Assembly (NCBI RefSeq): GCF_028453695.1
Contig: NC_135774.1
Coordinates: forward strand, 7,006,001 to 7,070,000
Origin: Augochlora pura
Taxonomy: Eukaryota; Arthropoda; Insecta; Hymenoptera; Halictidae
Direction of reading: 5' to 3'
Length of the DNA: 64,000 bases
Of this stretch, positions 37,500-48,657 are shown piece by piece. Each line of letters starts with the position of its first letter. Positions within the stretch are counted from its first letter, which is position 1. The notes below the pieces were generated by a model. The model had not been told where the DNA came from and searched no databases. It saw nothing but the letters and a program-made list of their open reading frames with translations. The position numbers were made by a program, and so were the translations under genes.

Positions 37500-37790
37500 G
37501 CGGCTTTCTGTAATCTTTTGACCTTACTGCGCTCTTTGTCCCACCGCGGAACAGAATTGTGGAGTTCTCCATCAAGAACAGTCCTCTTTTGAGGCGTATT
37601 CCTTGTGATACAGTGATTAAACTATATAATATTATTATCCTCTGCGAAGTGACTTCATTAGGTAGCCGTACATCACCAAAGACGGTATTTTCACTCTCCG
37701 TAAGAGTGCTGAAATTATTAACTAGTAAGTTGAAACTTGGAACTGCCTTCAGTTGGTCTGTCATAGCGATCCAGATATTGTCGACAGTTT
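37500..37790. repeat. Dispersed repeat, partner of 17090-17250
   Basis: The 3' half (37640-37790) matches 17090-17250. The minus-strand frame 37468-37764 (98 codons) carries the same conceptual L/V-N-N-x-S-x-L-T-E segment as the other copy. The antisense plus frame of 93 codons covers the same bases. It could be an old retroposed or transposon sequence, and I do not recognise the protein. Confidence 0.45.
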
Positions 37791-39689
37791 CAAAAGTGCG
37801 ATCTATGAGATGGAATTTGGATTTGGGGAAACAGAAATGAAATATGGCAAGTATGAAGCTTACGGTATTTTAGTACTTCATTAAATCATTCAAGTAGAAT
37901 CTGATTTCATGGAAGCGGAAATAAAATATGACAAGGCTTCGTAATTTCAGTTTTTTAGTAGGATTCGTCAAATATCAAATAATATTAAGTATTAAGTATA
38001 TAATAAAATATGCAATAAATTTATTACTTAATATTCGTATAGATTGTATCAAACCTTATAATTCACCTTGAAATTAACGTGATTACCAACAGTATTCTTA
38101 TCTTTTCTCACGTGGGACATCCGAATGCAAGGGTCTAATATTTGTATTTTATTTGACGTTTATGCACCGAATATTAATCTTATTGTAAACTTTTCTTAGT
38201 CAGACATTTAACGTTTTATGTCTTTTCTTAAGCACCCGCTGTCACACTGGGTCAAAATGAGCTACATTTCATCTTTCGGAAAAGTAAAATTAATAATTAA
38301 TCTAATATAATATAGAAGTGAAATATCGAGTTCTGACAAAGGAAACGATGTTTTAAAATGTTCAGACAATATTTTCGAATTTTTGAGGCTACTTTTTGTG
38401 CGACAGCTGTTTAAAAATTGTATGTCAGACGCGCTTGGTATAGGAAGCGTGACAGCGGAAGGATAAACAAAAGTGGTGCAATTTTTTAAATGGGTTGTGA
38501 TCACAGAGTTGACATGGACTCGATAATTATTTCTCTCAACCTGATGGCCCTCGACTACTATAATAGATAAACGCTTGGACTCTTATTCCTTTTAGAGACA
38601 GTTCGTGAGTCATACTTTTTTCGATACTTTTTACTGTTCATGTCCATGCCTTTCTCCATTTTCACTTCCATTTCTCATCCGACAACGTCGGAACGTTTAC
38701 CCACTTAGCTCCTATTGCTGAACTCTATTTATGATCGTAGCCTCCGACGAGGGACACCTTTTTTTATTAATTTCTTGCAAAACAGAAAGCCGTGTATTCA
38801 AATCCTGTCGAGAACGTTTTACTACGAAGTTTGTCGCACAAATCATTCGAATTCTTACTGTCCTATGAACAGTGGCTAATGAAATTATACGCACTAATAT
38901 AGCTTTGACTTCTACGTGAGGAGCAAAATTAAGTTAATACATAACTTTTTCAAAACTGATCTAAATATCTTAAATTTTTCTGTAAATATCAGATTGTCGT
39001 TCTTTCATTCTTTTATCTGATTATGGTTGTTTAACATGAAGCATTAAACATTGTAACTTATAAAAATAATTAAAATTTAGATAAATTCAATTTCATAATT
39101 TTTATAAAACATCAGACATTGCATACAACACATTGATGCGTTTAATGTTAAAGATTCATTCACGATACTATTAAAATCTTAATTTTCTTTATTTGTAAGT
39201 AAAGCAAATAATCAATGTTTATATTGAGAAAGGAAAAATTAGAATATGAAACAAACTATTGCACATAATGTCACTTAGCATTTTCAAAAAATGGAACCCT
39301 CTTGTTTCTTATTGTTCTTAACTGTTGCATTTGTATATTAATGTTGGATTCATTATTACTTCTGTATTTAGATTAATTTCATAACTGAAACAAATTGTCT
39401 TTTTGATCTTTTTTGTTCATATTTTACTGTACACTATAACTGAATTAAGATATCATGTCTTTTTTATGCCCGCATTGGTAACTGAGCCCTCCTATAGCAA
39501 ATTACGTGTTACATCGAACCATACCTTCTTGGTCCGTGAAATACGTGTATGCTAACTGTGATTTTCTTTTCTTTTCTCAATAATATTGCAATAGCTGATG
39601 CATATACATATAACAATTTAAGCTAAATAATTTAATACAGAATATTTCATGTTTTTATATTTACGTTTTAGAATTATTTACCTAGATAT

Positions 39690-39890
39690 AACCTGACTAC
39701 AGTGATTAAAGTACAGTAATTAGTTCCGTGTACAGAAATCGACACAGTAAATAAACTAGTGTGCAGGAATTGACTCACAGTAATTTCATTAGTCTACAGA
39801 AATTGGCACACACGAACTAGATCAGTGTACAGAAATTGACACACAGTGACTCGAAAAAGCTCAGTAATTGGGGCACAGTAATTTTCGTCT
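39690..39890 (+). repeat. Tandem repeat, units of about 40 bp (GTACAGAAATTGACACACAGTAA class)
   Basis: Four to five degenerate units of the pattern CAGTAATTAG.TC.GTGTACAGAAATTGACACA are arranged head to tail. The same array appears in opposite orientation at 59640-59830, and a shortened one at 62795-62880. Flanking sequence also matches between the copies (for example GAATATTTCATG and TTACATCTAACC), so these are segmental duplicates. In each segment the array lies upstream of an exon-2-like sequence, i.e. in or near intron 1. Confidence 0.75.
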
Positions 39891-40172
39891 CTTTAAAGTC
39901 ACGGCAACTCGATCAAGAATTGTTTACCTATATTTTGTTAAATATCTTATATTGTTTATATATCTCAGTTGTGAAAATATTTATTCTTACATATAAAACA
40001 TTAACACATAATTAAAATATTTTAAGATTTATGTTCAGAAAAACTATTTAATTTATTGAAAACTCTAGGCGTTTCATTAATGTGTGCATTAATTAATACA
40101 CTTATTCTATTTCTAATAGAATACATTCTCTGTTTTAAACTTAAAATGATTCACGCGTCGCCTACCTTTTAG

Positions 40173-40310
40173 ACGACATCACAGTGCGTTGATTTTTTGA
40201 GAAAAGTAACTTCCAAGTTACATATTGCTCTCTCTTAGCACTAATAAAAATAATAACAGTAATAATAAAAACTCAATACATTTGGTAACGATTCATTGAA
40301 TGGGAAAATA
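40173..40310 (+). pseudogene. Decayed exon 2 and 3' block of a peptide unit (probably G1)
   Basis: After a pyrimidine tract and TTTTAG (ending 40172), a phase-0 frame begins like the exon 2 of units B and D, with the first cysteine at codon 5. The codon at the second-cysteine position is TCC (Ser), and the frame then reaches TAG at about 40232. The exon 3 region near 40280 lacks both a splice acceptor and the fourth cysteine codon. A matching stretch (GAGAAAAGTAACTTCCAA) at 46517 shows a duplicated, also broken, version. Confidence 0.55.
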
Positions 40311-40404
40311 ATGTGGCCAGATAATACACTAATGATCGGAAAAAATATATTAGATGCTGAATAATTAAATAGTGGGTCTGTGTATTGAACACAGATTTCC
40401 GTCG

Positions 40405-40580
40405 GACAATAAACAAATAAATCCAATCACCCTGTCAGATTACGCACCCCTTTGTTACGTTCCACACGAAAACTGTGCATAGTTAAACATTTATCGCGAG
40501 AAGTTGTAATTGCATTTTCAAATGTTTTTATAATCTTTATTAGGAATATTCGGCACGAAATTTTCCAAATAAAAAGGACA
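40405..40580 (+). promoter_or_regulatory. Peptide-family promoter block, unit G2
   Basis: Carries the shared block (GGACAATAAACAAATAAATCC, CAATCACCCTGTC, CACGAAAACTGTGCATAGTTAAAC, TTTATCGCG). At the TATA position it reads AAATAAAAAGG (from 40567), a degenerate TATA compared with TATAAAA in sister units. Expression of G2 may therefore be weaker. The upstream boundary abuts the decayed 3' end of the preceding unit, showing tight head-to-tail packing. Confidence 0.7.
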
Positions 40581-40595
40581 ATAGAAAATGCAATC

Positions 40596-41624
40596 ATGAA
40601 CCATAAACTACAACTCCTCTTTCTGTTCGTCTCTATGATTTTGTTGCAAGGAATTTTCGTAACGCCAGCAGTTGCAGTAAGTTAATCTACATTCGATATT
40701 ATATCATTTGTTACTTTCCGAACACAATTCACTTTATTTCATATTAAATGCTCGTCCAATTTAATAATACGATGTTCAACGAATATGTTTTTTCTTAACA
40801 ATCGATTATCCGTTCTGAATATATCCTTGGCATCAAAAGTCACACGATAAAAACTCTTTGAGAGAAAATACTTATCTATAAACATTATAATTAGAAAAGC
40901 GGAAGTAACATTCAATGAATTAAAATGCAGATTACAAAAAAAAGATAAAGAAATTACATGTTTCAAAGCATCTGAGACAAAGTTTTTACAGTATTATTTA
41001 AAAATTTCAAAGTACACAAATGTCGCTTATTGAAAAGTCAAATAAGTATTTGTTTAAAAAACTATACTATTAAAAAATTTCAACCTGGTATTATCATATC
41101 CCCAATACTTTATCTGCAACAATAATGAAAAATATAGAATAACTTCTTCCTTTAAATACTCACGTTGACAATTGAAATTTATTGTTTTATTAAAATTAAA
41201 TTGAGGATATGGTATTTATTTACGGCACTTCTCAATTATCATTATATCAATTCGGGGTTACTAAGTAATTTGAAAAATCCTAGGAGATTTCGAAGTAAAA
41301 CATGATATAGACATGTTAGTTTCGTGTCGGAGTTTAAATATTCTACGCGTCAGGTGTACTACGTAAAATATTATACTTCCAATAAAAACACTCCTTCCGC
41401 TTTGTAGTTGACATAATTCTCCGTGTCCATTATTTCCTAGCTACCACCAATGTGTAAATTGCGGAAATCTAAGATTTGCAGACATCCGAAAGCACGTGTA
41501 GTGTGTAAGGTACGGTCTCCTTTGATTACATCCATTTATCACTGTTTTCTAGCATTTTCATAATGATACTGACAATAATAATAATAAAATTTCTATTAAT
41601 TTGTCTGTTTAGTCAGTACGTTAA
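40596..41624 (+). CDS. Secreted cysteine-rich peptide, unit G2, three exons
   Basis: Exon 1 is 40596-40676 (27-codon signal peptide, donor GTAAGT). Exon 2 is 41441-41509 (23 codons after TTTCCTAG, donor GTACGG). Exon 3 is 41613-41624 (three codons and TAA, after GTCTGTTTAG). All junctions are phase 0. Exon 2 has cysteines at codons 5, 13 and 22 and many Lys/Arg. Where complete sister units have the fourth cysteine in exon 3, this one has CGT (Arg), one transition from TGT. The precursor would be about 53 residues and the mature part basic. It is either a decayed copy or a three-cysteine variant. Family assignment, resembling bee apamin/MCD (anthophilin-1) venom precursors, is inferred from gene layout and not from sequence identity. 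A conserved 13-mer (CCAGTTCCAGATG) follows at 41669. Confidence 0.6.
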
Positions 41625-41689
41625 TTGACAACAATTCTTCTAATGAGAATACCAAGATGAAGTAGGCTCCAGTTCCAGATGTCACTACA

Positions 41690-41905
41690 ATAATTGAAAG
41701 AAATATTTTGGAGACAGAATGAGTTGAATAGTATTCCTGCATATCGAACTCATATTTTCTTTCAACAATAAGCAAATAAATGAAGTCATTCGACGAAATT
41801 ATTATACAGTTAAGCATTTAACGCGTAATGTTACAACTGAATTATCAGATATTCTCATAATCCATATTCGAAATCTTCTGCACGAAGTAGTCACAATCTG
41901 AAAGC
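41690..41905 (+). pseudogene. Orphan promoter block of a broken peptide unit (G2b)
   Basis: CAACAATAAGCAAATAAATGA, ACAGTTAAGCATTTAACGCG and CATATTCGAAATCTTCTGCACGAAGT match the promoter blocks of G2 and G3, but neither a TATA box nor exon 1 follows. The BEL/Pao element starts shortly after. Exon-2 and exon-3-like remnants on the other side of that element (46517-46700) probably belong to the same former unit. Confidence 0.6.
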
Positions 41906-42005
41906 ATCAGTTCTTCCTTCTATTTGCTTGCATTACGTTACAAATATATTTCATATTATTGTAACAGGTTGAAAATAAACACATGTCTCCTGTTTTGAAC
42001 ATGTA

Positions 42006-45000
42006 ATGATACATTGTATCGCCTTCGGTATACAATATTCCCAAAAAATATACAGTTTACCGCAAAATCGTTCGCAATCAGGAACCCAGAGGTTCCTGAG
42101 GTCATATGAAATAACATTTACCTTAACGCAAATGCTGACAAACATGGTGACCAATCATTTTTATGACGATATAGAACGGGCCGAACAACCAAACATTCGC
42201 ATGCGAACGCCTACATCGTCCGAGATGTCAGTCGGATTGTCGGTCAAGTTACCGAAAATCGATCTTCCGAAATTCGACGGCCACATCGAAAAATGGGCCA
42301 CTTTTCGAGACACATTTACCACGATGATCCTTTTTCATCCCAGATCCAGCTCTTGGCCAGACATGGGAGTAAGTTGCAACATTGGGAATAAGTTAAATTG
42401 TTTTCTAATGAGCATTATGGTGTCGCGCATGGGAAAGATTCGAATTCGTACCACGTTAATCAACAGTCCTAATCTAAGATGTCGCGAAGAGATAACAAAC
42501 CGCTTCCCCTCGAACACAAAATATTCGGCGTTAGACGCATTTGTCGCCGGTTGGAAAACTTTGTTTAAATTGTTTACGATCCGATCACCATACCGAACAT
42601 TGTGAAGTCAGGTAATGCCAAGTTTGCAATGAATCGCACAACACCAAACGAAATCGGTACGCCGCGATTACTACGGAACCATCTGCATGACAAACCACGT
42701 CGCGAAAGGAGTCAAGGGATCGTAGAAATCGCATTCGAACCGCCGAGAGAACGACCAACGGATTAATCTCTTGCACTTCAATTCCTTTCACGCTGCGTTG
42801 ATCAACACTTATTTGTCCTTAATATTTTTAATAATAGAACCGGACAATTTTTGTTTCTTTTTTATTGCCTTTATGTACTTTGATAACAGAAGAATTTATT
42901 TTTATTTCGATCTAAAAGAAATAAATAATATTCATATTTAATAGATGTTGCATGGAACCTGTCTGACTCGTTATTATAGTGTAGGGGGTTGATGACCATC
43001 GCGATTGTCGAAGTCTTAGATCCCGATGAAAAACCAATTGAATGCAGGACATTGGCGGATACGTATTGAAATGCAAATATCATCGCGGAGAAGCCTGCCA
43101 GGAAACTCATTGCGCGGCAAAATTACCTGTAACCGTCGAAACACATGATGCCTTACTAACGGCGGCGAACAAAATCGTGACGACTACCATCAAATCGCGT
43201 TTGCTAAATTATAAAGAGATTTGACATTTTTTGCGATACCACATATAGCGGGATTCGTACCGGACGTACAAATTGATCGGGAAAATCTACGAATGCCGGA
43301 TAACACTCGATTGGCTGATCCACAATTTTATCATCCAACTCCCGTGGACATGTTGGTCGGAAGCGGACCTTCCACCTGCCTCGATCAGCGTAGGGCAAAT
43401 TGATTTATCGTCGCGCGACGGCCGAGATCTCGTCCTGTAAAATACCTAATCAGGATGGGTTATCGAGGGGAACGTGTCCTCAAAAGCATTAAAGAAATTA
43501 CGTAAGATATTCCTAACGCAACTGAATTTCAATTTGAAGAGTTTTTGGAAATTGGGAGGGGGACAACTCCAAGCGGCACCTTTCGTACGAAGAAAGGAGA
43601 AGCAAGGATCATTTCACCAAGCATATTCAGCGGAACGAATCAGGTCGATACATCGTTGCACTATTGTTTAACAAAAAAAGGGAAATAATTGTAAAATCGC
43701 GTACGGAGGCGCTTAATAGATTTCTTCCGTTGGAACGAATATTCTCGGTCATTTAATCCAGATGCTAACCGACGAATCGTAAGATTTATACCTGCCACAC
43801 CATACAGTTATGAAACCTTCGAGCGTAACAACAAACGTGCGGGTTGCATTCGATGGCTTCGTCAAGCAGTGTACTATCTCTTAACGACGCGTTGATGGCA
43901 GGTTCTATTATTCAAGGCGATATATTTTTGTTGCTCGTACGATACCACATGTACACTTATATGTTGAGTGAGGACATCGCACAATGTATCGCCAATTCCT
44001 CGTTCGTTTGGAGGATCGCAAATACCAACGCATATTGTGGAGAAATGAAGAAATCGTACTATACGAGTTGAACATCATAACGTTCGGGTTGCCTTCAGCT
44101 ACATTTCTTGTAATTAGGTGCATGTACCAGCTCGCGGATAACGAAGAAGTGCATTTTCTCACGGCCTCGAACATGAAAAGGGACTTGTACGTAGATGACG
44201 TCCTCTCGGGTTCCAAACCTCTTGAAGAAGCAGAGACCTTGCCTGACGAAGTTATCAACTTGTTGACGAAGGGAGGGCTAAATATCCGGCAATGGATGTT
44301 AAACGAGCAGAATCTTTTGACCGGACTCTCAGAGCAACAGGTTCATCCGATATTTTACATGTGAATATATCATGTGGAATGTGCAACAGGACACAGTGAA
44401 CTACCCCATTTCTCGCACGGTGACAAAAGGGTGACGAAACGTACGATTTTGCCATGTATAGAAAAAATATTCGATCCATTGGGACTGCTCGGACGAGTCA
44501 CTGTCATCGCAAAGATTATTATGCAATAATTGTGGCAATTGAAAATCTATTGGGATAAATCACTGCAGGCTAATCTGCATACCAATGGTTCACAATCGTA
44601 GAAGACCTTGTTCATCTCAACGACATTTCTTTCTACCGTTACGTTAAGCAACCTAATCATCAGAAGTATCAACTGCATGGGTTTTATCATGTCAGCGAAC
44701 GAGCACATGGAACATGCATCTATGTTCGACTGGTTAGCACGATCGGAGAAATACAAGTATATTCTCTCTGCGCAAAATCTCGTCTCGCGCCTTTTACGGT
44801 GCCTCTCTTTTGGTTAACATATTGACCACCGTCTAAAACTCACTCGTCACCAACCTCAAAAGCACAATTTGCTGGACAGATTCCACTATTGTTCAAAATT
44901 GGCTACACAAAGAGCCTGGGTAGTCTTGAAACTTTCTTCGCGAACCGCGTGGCTAACATACAGATAAAAGCGAACATCAACACTTGGCGGCATATCAGTT

Positions 45001-46350
45001 CATATGACAATCCAGCAGATCTATTATTCGGCGGTCAATCACAAGCGCAGTTTATACAGTATCGTAAGTGGCCGCGAACCCTCCAGGCTTTTAGGTAATG
45101 ATTCGGCGTGGCCTGTATCAAAATTTGAATTCTGCGGAAAAATGCCAGAAAGTAAACGAATCACGTATTTTGCCGTCAGTGTAAACATTGACGAAATCTT
45201 GAACCCGCATTCGAATCTTACACAACTGGAAAGAATTATTTCATATTGTTTATGATTCAAGAGACCTCTCATCATTGAAGAACTTCAAGAGACTGTCGTT
45301 CGAATCCTTCACATTTGCAAGTATCAACCTTTACCTCAGATATTCATGTATTAAAATTTGGAGTAGAGCTACATAGGAAGACTAAACTCCTCCCGTTACA
45401 CCCATTTCTCGATCGACACGGGCATCTACATTTCAGACATTTCTGGACTTTTTGCAACGGCGTCGACTTTTTGCAATTGGAGTCCGTTCTACGTAAAGGA
45501 ACGACGTTTTCGTAATCGAACCCAAATAAGGGTATTCATTGCCGTCATTATTTGTCTTTTGACAGAGGCAGTCCACCATAAGGTAGTCAGCGCGCTGACC
45601 TTTCAGTAATTGCCTGCAAATGTGGTCATAAACCTTAATTTCGTGTCCGACCATTTATGTTACTGTAATGTAAGATATCACATAGTACGAAGAGGAATAT
45701 GTCGTCACATATATTCCAATAATGGCACTAATTTCGTCGGTGCATACAACAGATTAGCAAAGTTTTACAAGATTCTGCAAGCAGGTTTAATCCGCGAATT
45801 TCTTACTGAGAAACAAATATCGTGGCACTTCACACCTTCGTTATCCCCTAACTTCGGCGGCCTTTGGGAAGCTGCTGTAAAATCTTTTAAACATCACCTA
45901 AAGCGCGAGGTAGGAGAAGAGCTGTTCACGTTCGAGTAGTTCAATACCTTTGTCATTGAGGTCTAAACTATCCTCAATTGACTCCTTTGTCTTCCGACCT
46001 CAACGATCCCATAGCTCTTACTCTAGGCCACTCTTTGATTGGGGGTACTTTAACGAGTTTGCCTGAAACGATTTTAGTCAAACACCGAACAACTGATTGT
46101 CTAACTGACAACACACCCAAAGGGTCAAGCAGAACGTTTGGATTTGATGGTACAAAGAATATATCAACCAATTCAACGTTCGCCAAAGGTGGACCAAGGG
46201 ATCTCAAACCAACATCAAGGGCACCGTCGTATTCCTGAAAGAAGAACCACCTTCCGCCTCTAGAGTGGCGCATCGGCCGCATCGAAGAGTCCATCAAAGC
46301 TGTCACAATGTGAACTATCAAGGGGATCTACAAGCGCAGTGCGAGACAAC
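42006..46350 (+). mobile_element. Degraded BEL/Pao LTR retrotransposon (gag-pol)
   Basis: Reading 5' to 3' on plus: a Gag region with LPKIDLPKFDG and KWATFRDTF (DUF1759, about 42255-42320); a protease-region tail with LADPQFYHPTPVDMLVGSG (about 43310-43365); a pre-RT region with RNESGRYIV (about 43630); reverse transcriptase with MYRQFLVRLEDRKYQRILWR (43984) and catalytic YVDD (about 44190); a BEL segment (IFDPLGLL, about 44469); and an integrase with NNGTNFVGA (about 45720) and SPNFGGLWEAAVKSFKHHL (about 45850). Last come SDLNDPIALTLGHSLIGG (about 45990) and a C-terminal GTVVFLKEEPP. Many stops and frameshifts show it is dead. A MITE lies inside (42780-42992). Matching LTRs were not identified. 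Confidence 0.9.
42780..42992 (-). mobile_element. MITE nested in the BEL/Pao element
   Basis: Reverse-complement relative of 58431-58664 and 27227-27410. Shared blocks include CTGCGTTGATCAAC, ACTTATTTGTCCTTAATATT, CTTCTGTTATCAAAG (reversed) and CTGACTCGTTATTATA. The TTAA borders have decayed to TTGA and TTCC. Its presence between Gag and protease of the BEL copy dates the insertion after that element. Confidence 0.75.
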
Positions 46351-46516
46351 TGACACCTTAACATATCTACAACAACAGTGCATATAGTTACTTGAAATTT
46401 AACGGCGTACATATAGGCACTTGGAAAGTGTAGAATAATATGATTCATTTACTTCGTTCACTTCATCCTAGAGCCGTTGTATCTCGATCTTATTGGCAGA
46501 CCCAGATGCTTAACGG

Positions 46517-46700
46517 GTGAGAAAAGTAACTTCCAATACTTTCTACTTCATGAATTATGCAAGGTAAGGTCCAGATTGATGAATTTTGCTGATTTCTCTC
46601 TTCTAGCACTTTTATAACAATAATAACAGTAAAAATATAAACCCTATACATTTGGTGTTTTGATCAAGTGTTAGTTAGCAATGATACTTTGTATGGAAAA
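46517..46700 (+). pseudogene. Exon 2 and exon 3 remnants of split unit G2b
   Basis: GAGAAAAGTAACTTCCAATAC begins like the decayed exon 2 at 40199. It ends in TGCAAG followed by the donor GTAAGG (46564), corresponding to the third-cysteine end of exon 2, while the codon at the second-cysteine position is TTC (Phe). About 110 bp on, TCAAGTGTTAG matches the small exon 3 with a TGT codon and stop, but the acceptor AG is lost. The 5' part was removed where the BEL/Pao element ends. Confidence 0.5.
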
Positions 46701-46794
46701 ATAATGTGGGCAGTTGACACACCAATGAGCGGAAAAATATATTGGATGCTGAATAATTAAATAGCGGGCCTGTGTATTGAACACAGATTTTCGT

Positions 46795-46966
46795 CGGACA
46801 ATAAACAAATAAATCCAATCACCCTGTCAGATTACGCTCCCCTTTGTCACGTTCTAGACGAAAACTGTGCATAGTTAAACATTTATCGCGAGAAGTTGTA
46901 ACTGCATTTTGAAATGTTTTTATAATCTATATTAGGAATATTCTGCACGAAGTTTTCCATATAAAA
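46795..46966 (+). promoter_or_regulatory. Peptide-family promoter block with TATA box, unit G3
   Basis: Nearly identical to the G2 block (GGACAATAAACAAATAAATCC, AATCACCCTGTCAG, CGAAAACTGTGCATAGTTAAAC, TTTATCGCGAGAAGTTG) and followed by TATAAAA at 46960-46966, 62 bp before the ATG. The similarity continues through exon 1 into intron 1, marking G2 and G3 as recent duplicates. Confidence 0.75.
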
Positions 46967-47027
46967 GAACCAAACTACTGTGACGGACATGCCTACTGAC
47001 AAGAATAGGACAATAGAAACTGCAATC

Positions 47028-47108
47028 ATGAACCATAAATTACAACTCCTCTTTCTGTTCGTCTCTATGATTTTGTTGTCAGGAATTTTTGTGACACCAG
47101 CAGTTGCA
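47028..47108 (+). pseudogene. Signal-peptide exon 1 of unit G3, downstream exons lost
   Basis: 27 codons with a hydrophobic core and FVTP before the phase-0 donor GTAAGT, differing from G2 exon 1 at one residue (Ser for Gln). Intron 1 matches G2 until about 47660 (41225 in G2), after which the sequences diverge abruptly. Exon 2 and exon 3 were not found between 47109 and 50640, so the unit appears truncated. The 5' part is otherwise intact and could be transcribed. Confidence 0.7.
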
Positions 47109-47660
47109 GTAAGTTAATCTACATTCAATATTACATAATTTGTTACTTTCCGAACACAATTCACTTTAATTTCTATTAAATGCTCGTCCAATTTAATAGT
47201 ACGTTGTTCAACGAATATGTTTTTCCTTAAAAATCGAATATTCGTTCTGAATATATTCTTGGCGTCGAAAGTTATCTATATACATTATCTATAAACGTAC
47301 TTATCTATAAACATTATAATTAGAAAAGTGGAAGTAGCATTCAATGAATTAAGAAGGAGATAACAAAAAAAGTGAAAGGAATTACATGTTTCAAAGTATC
47401 TGAGACAAAGTTTTTAAAATATTATTAAACAAATTTCAGAGTACTCAATGTGGCATAGTGAAAAGTCAAATAAGTAGTATTATTTGTTTAAAAAACTATA
47501 CCATTAAAAAAGTTCAACCTAGTATTATCATATCCGCAATTCTTTATCTGCAACAATAATGATAAATATAGAATAACTTCTTCGTTTAAATACTCACATT
47601 GACAATTAAAATTTATTGTTTTATTGAAATTGTATTTAAATTGACGATATGGTATTTAGT

Positions 47661-48657
47661 TACCATAGTTACCATAGAAAGTAACTTTTACCTTAACGCA
47701 AATGCTACTCGCGGCCTTGTTTACAAATTATTAACGAAAAACAATTACCGATGAGAGGCGAGATTCCCCGGCGCGAGACGGTCGAGCCAACGAGTGGATG
47801 GAACACCCTATATAATTTGCAACAACCCCCCATTGCTCGAAAGACATCTGGTATCATCGCGACTGATTACTCTTAATAACTATCTTGTTCAGCAATTTTT
47901 CTATATTATAATCTATCTACATTTCTTCCTGTAAGTTAATTTTAAGTACCTGTAAGTTTATTTTAGTTTGTTTCGACGTAAAATAAGTAAAAATTGTAAG
48001 AAAAATATATAACAATGTGTAGTTTTTTTTTAATTTTATGGAAAACATTTTTCCCAATGGACTATAAAGGTAACACAAATTATAGTTAAACTTGTACACT
48101 ATCAGAAATTTGTTTTTCTTTGTTAAAATATACTATATTATTGCGCAAAATTATATTTACCGAATAACATAAGAAAATGTATGAAAACACAGTAATATAC
48201 TATTACACGACACAGTATACTGAAATAATAACAGAGCACAGCCCGCTAATGTATTACAATTAGCAATTGATTTGCAGTTCTTTCTTTGTTAACGTTCCCG
48301 ATGACGTAATTGCGTTTGACATACGTTCTATTTTGACACTGTATTCTGTATAAAAAATACAAATAACGTTATATACATAACGTATATATATATTTTATAT
48401 TTTTTATTTTGCATATTTTAGAAATTGCATATGATTGGTGTATATGTTGAATAAAATAACATACGTAAAAATCTACTGCATATGTCATATACGTTTAATG
48501 CTTTTCTTCAGATTAGATAGAAATTGATACTTATAGACTTTCAAGTATTATCAACTTGTTGATAACAGTTACAGCCGTGTATAAATGATAAACGCTAGAA
48601 AGCCTTTAAATGAGTACGTCAATATTTACTACTTGTAAATGGTGTAGTATCTTCTAT
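47661..48657. other. AT-rich replacement sequence with fold-back repeat half
   Basis: This sequence follows the breakpoint in unit G3. TTTTACCTTAACGCAAATGCT at 47688-47708 is almost repeated at 42117-42137 near the start of the BEL/Pao element, so the breakpoint may involve that element. A half-copy of the 9206 fold-back repeat lies at 47739-47795. No gene was recognised. Confidence 0.5.

Noticed and set aside
39690..39890. Possible CRISPR-like array because of regularly spaced repeats
   Set aside because: Units are contiguous and degenerate with no unique spacers, the genome is clearly an insect, and the array is a tandem satellite.
40199..47665. The two similar segments flanking the BEL/Pao copy taken as its LTRs
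   Set aside because: They contain the peptide promoter and exon 1, occur also at loci without the retroelement, and do not start and end with LTR termini.
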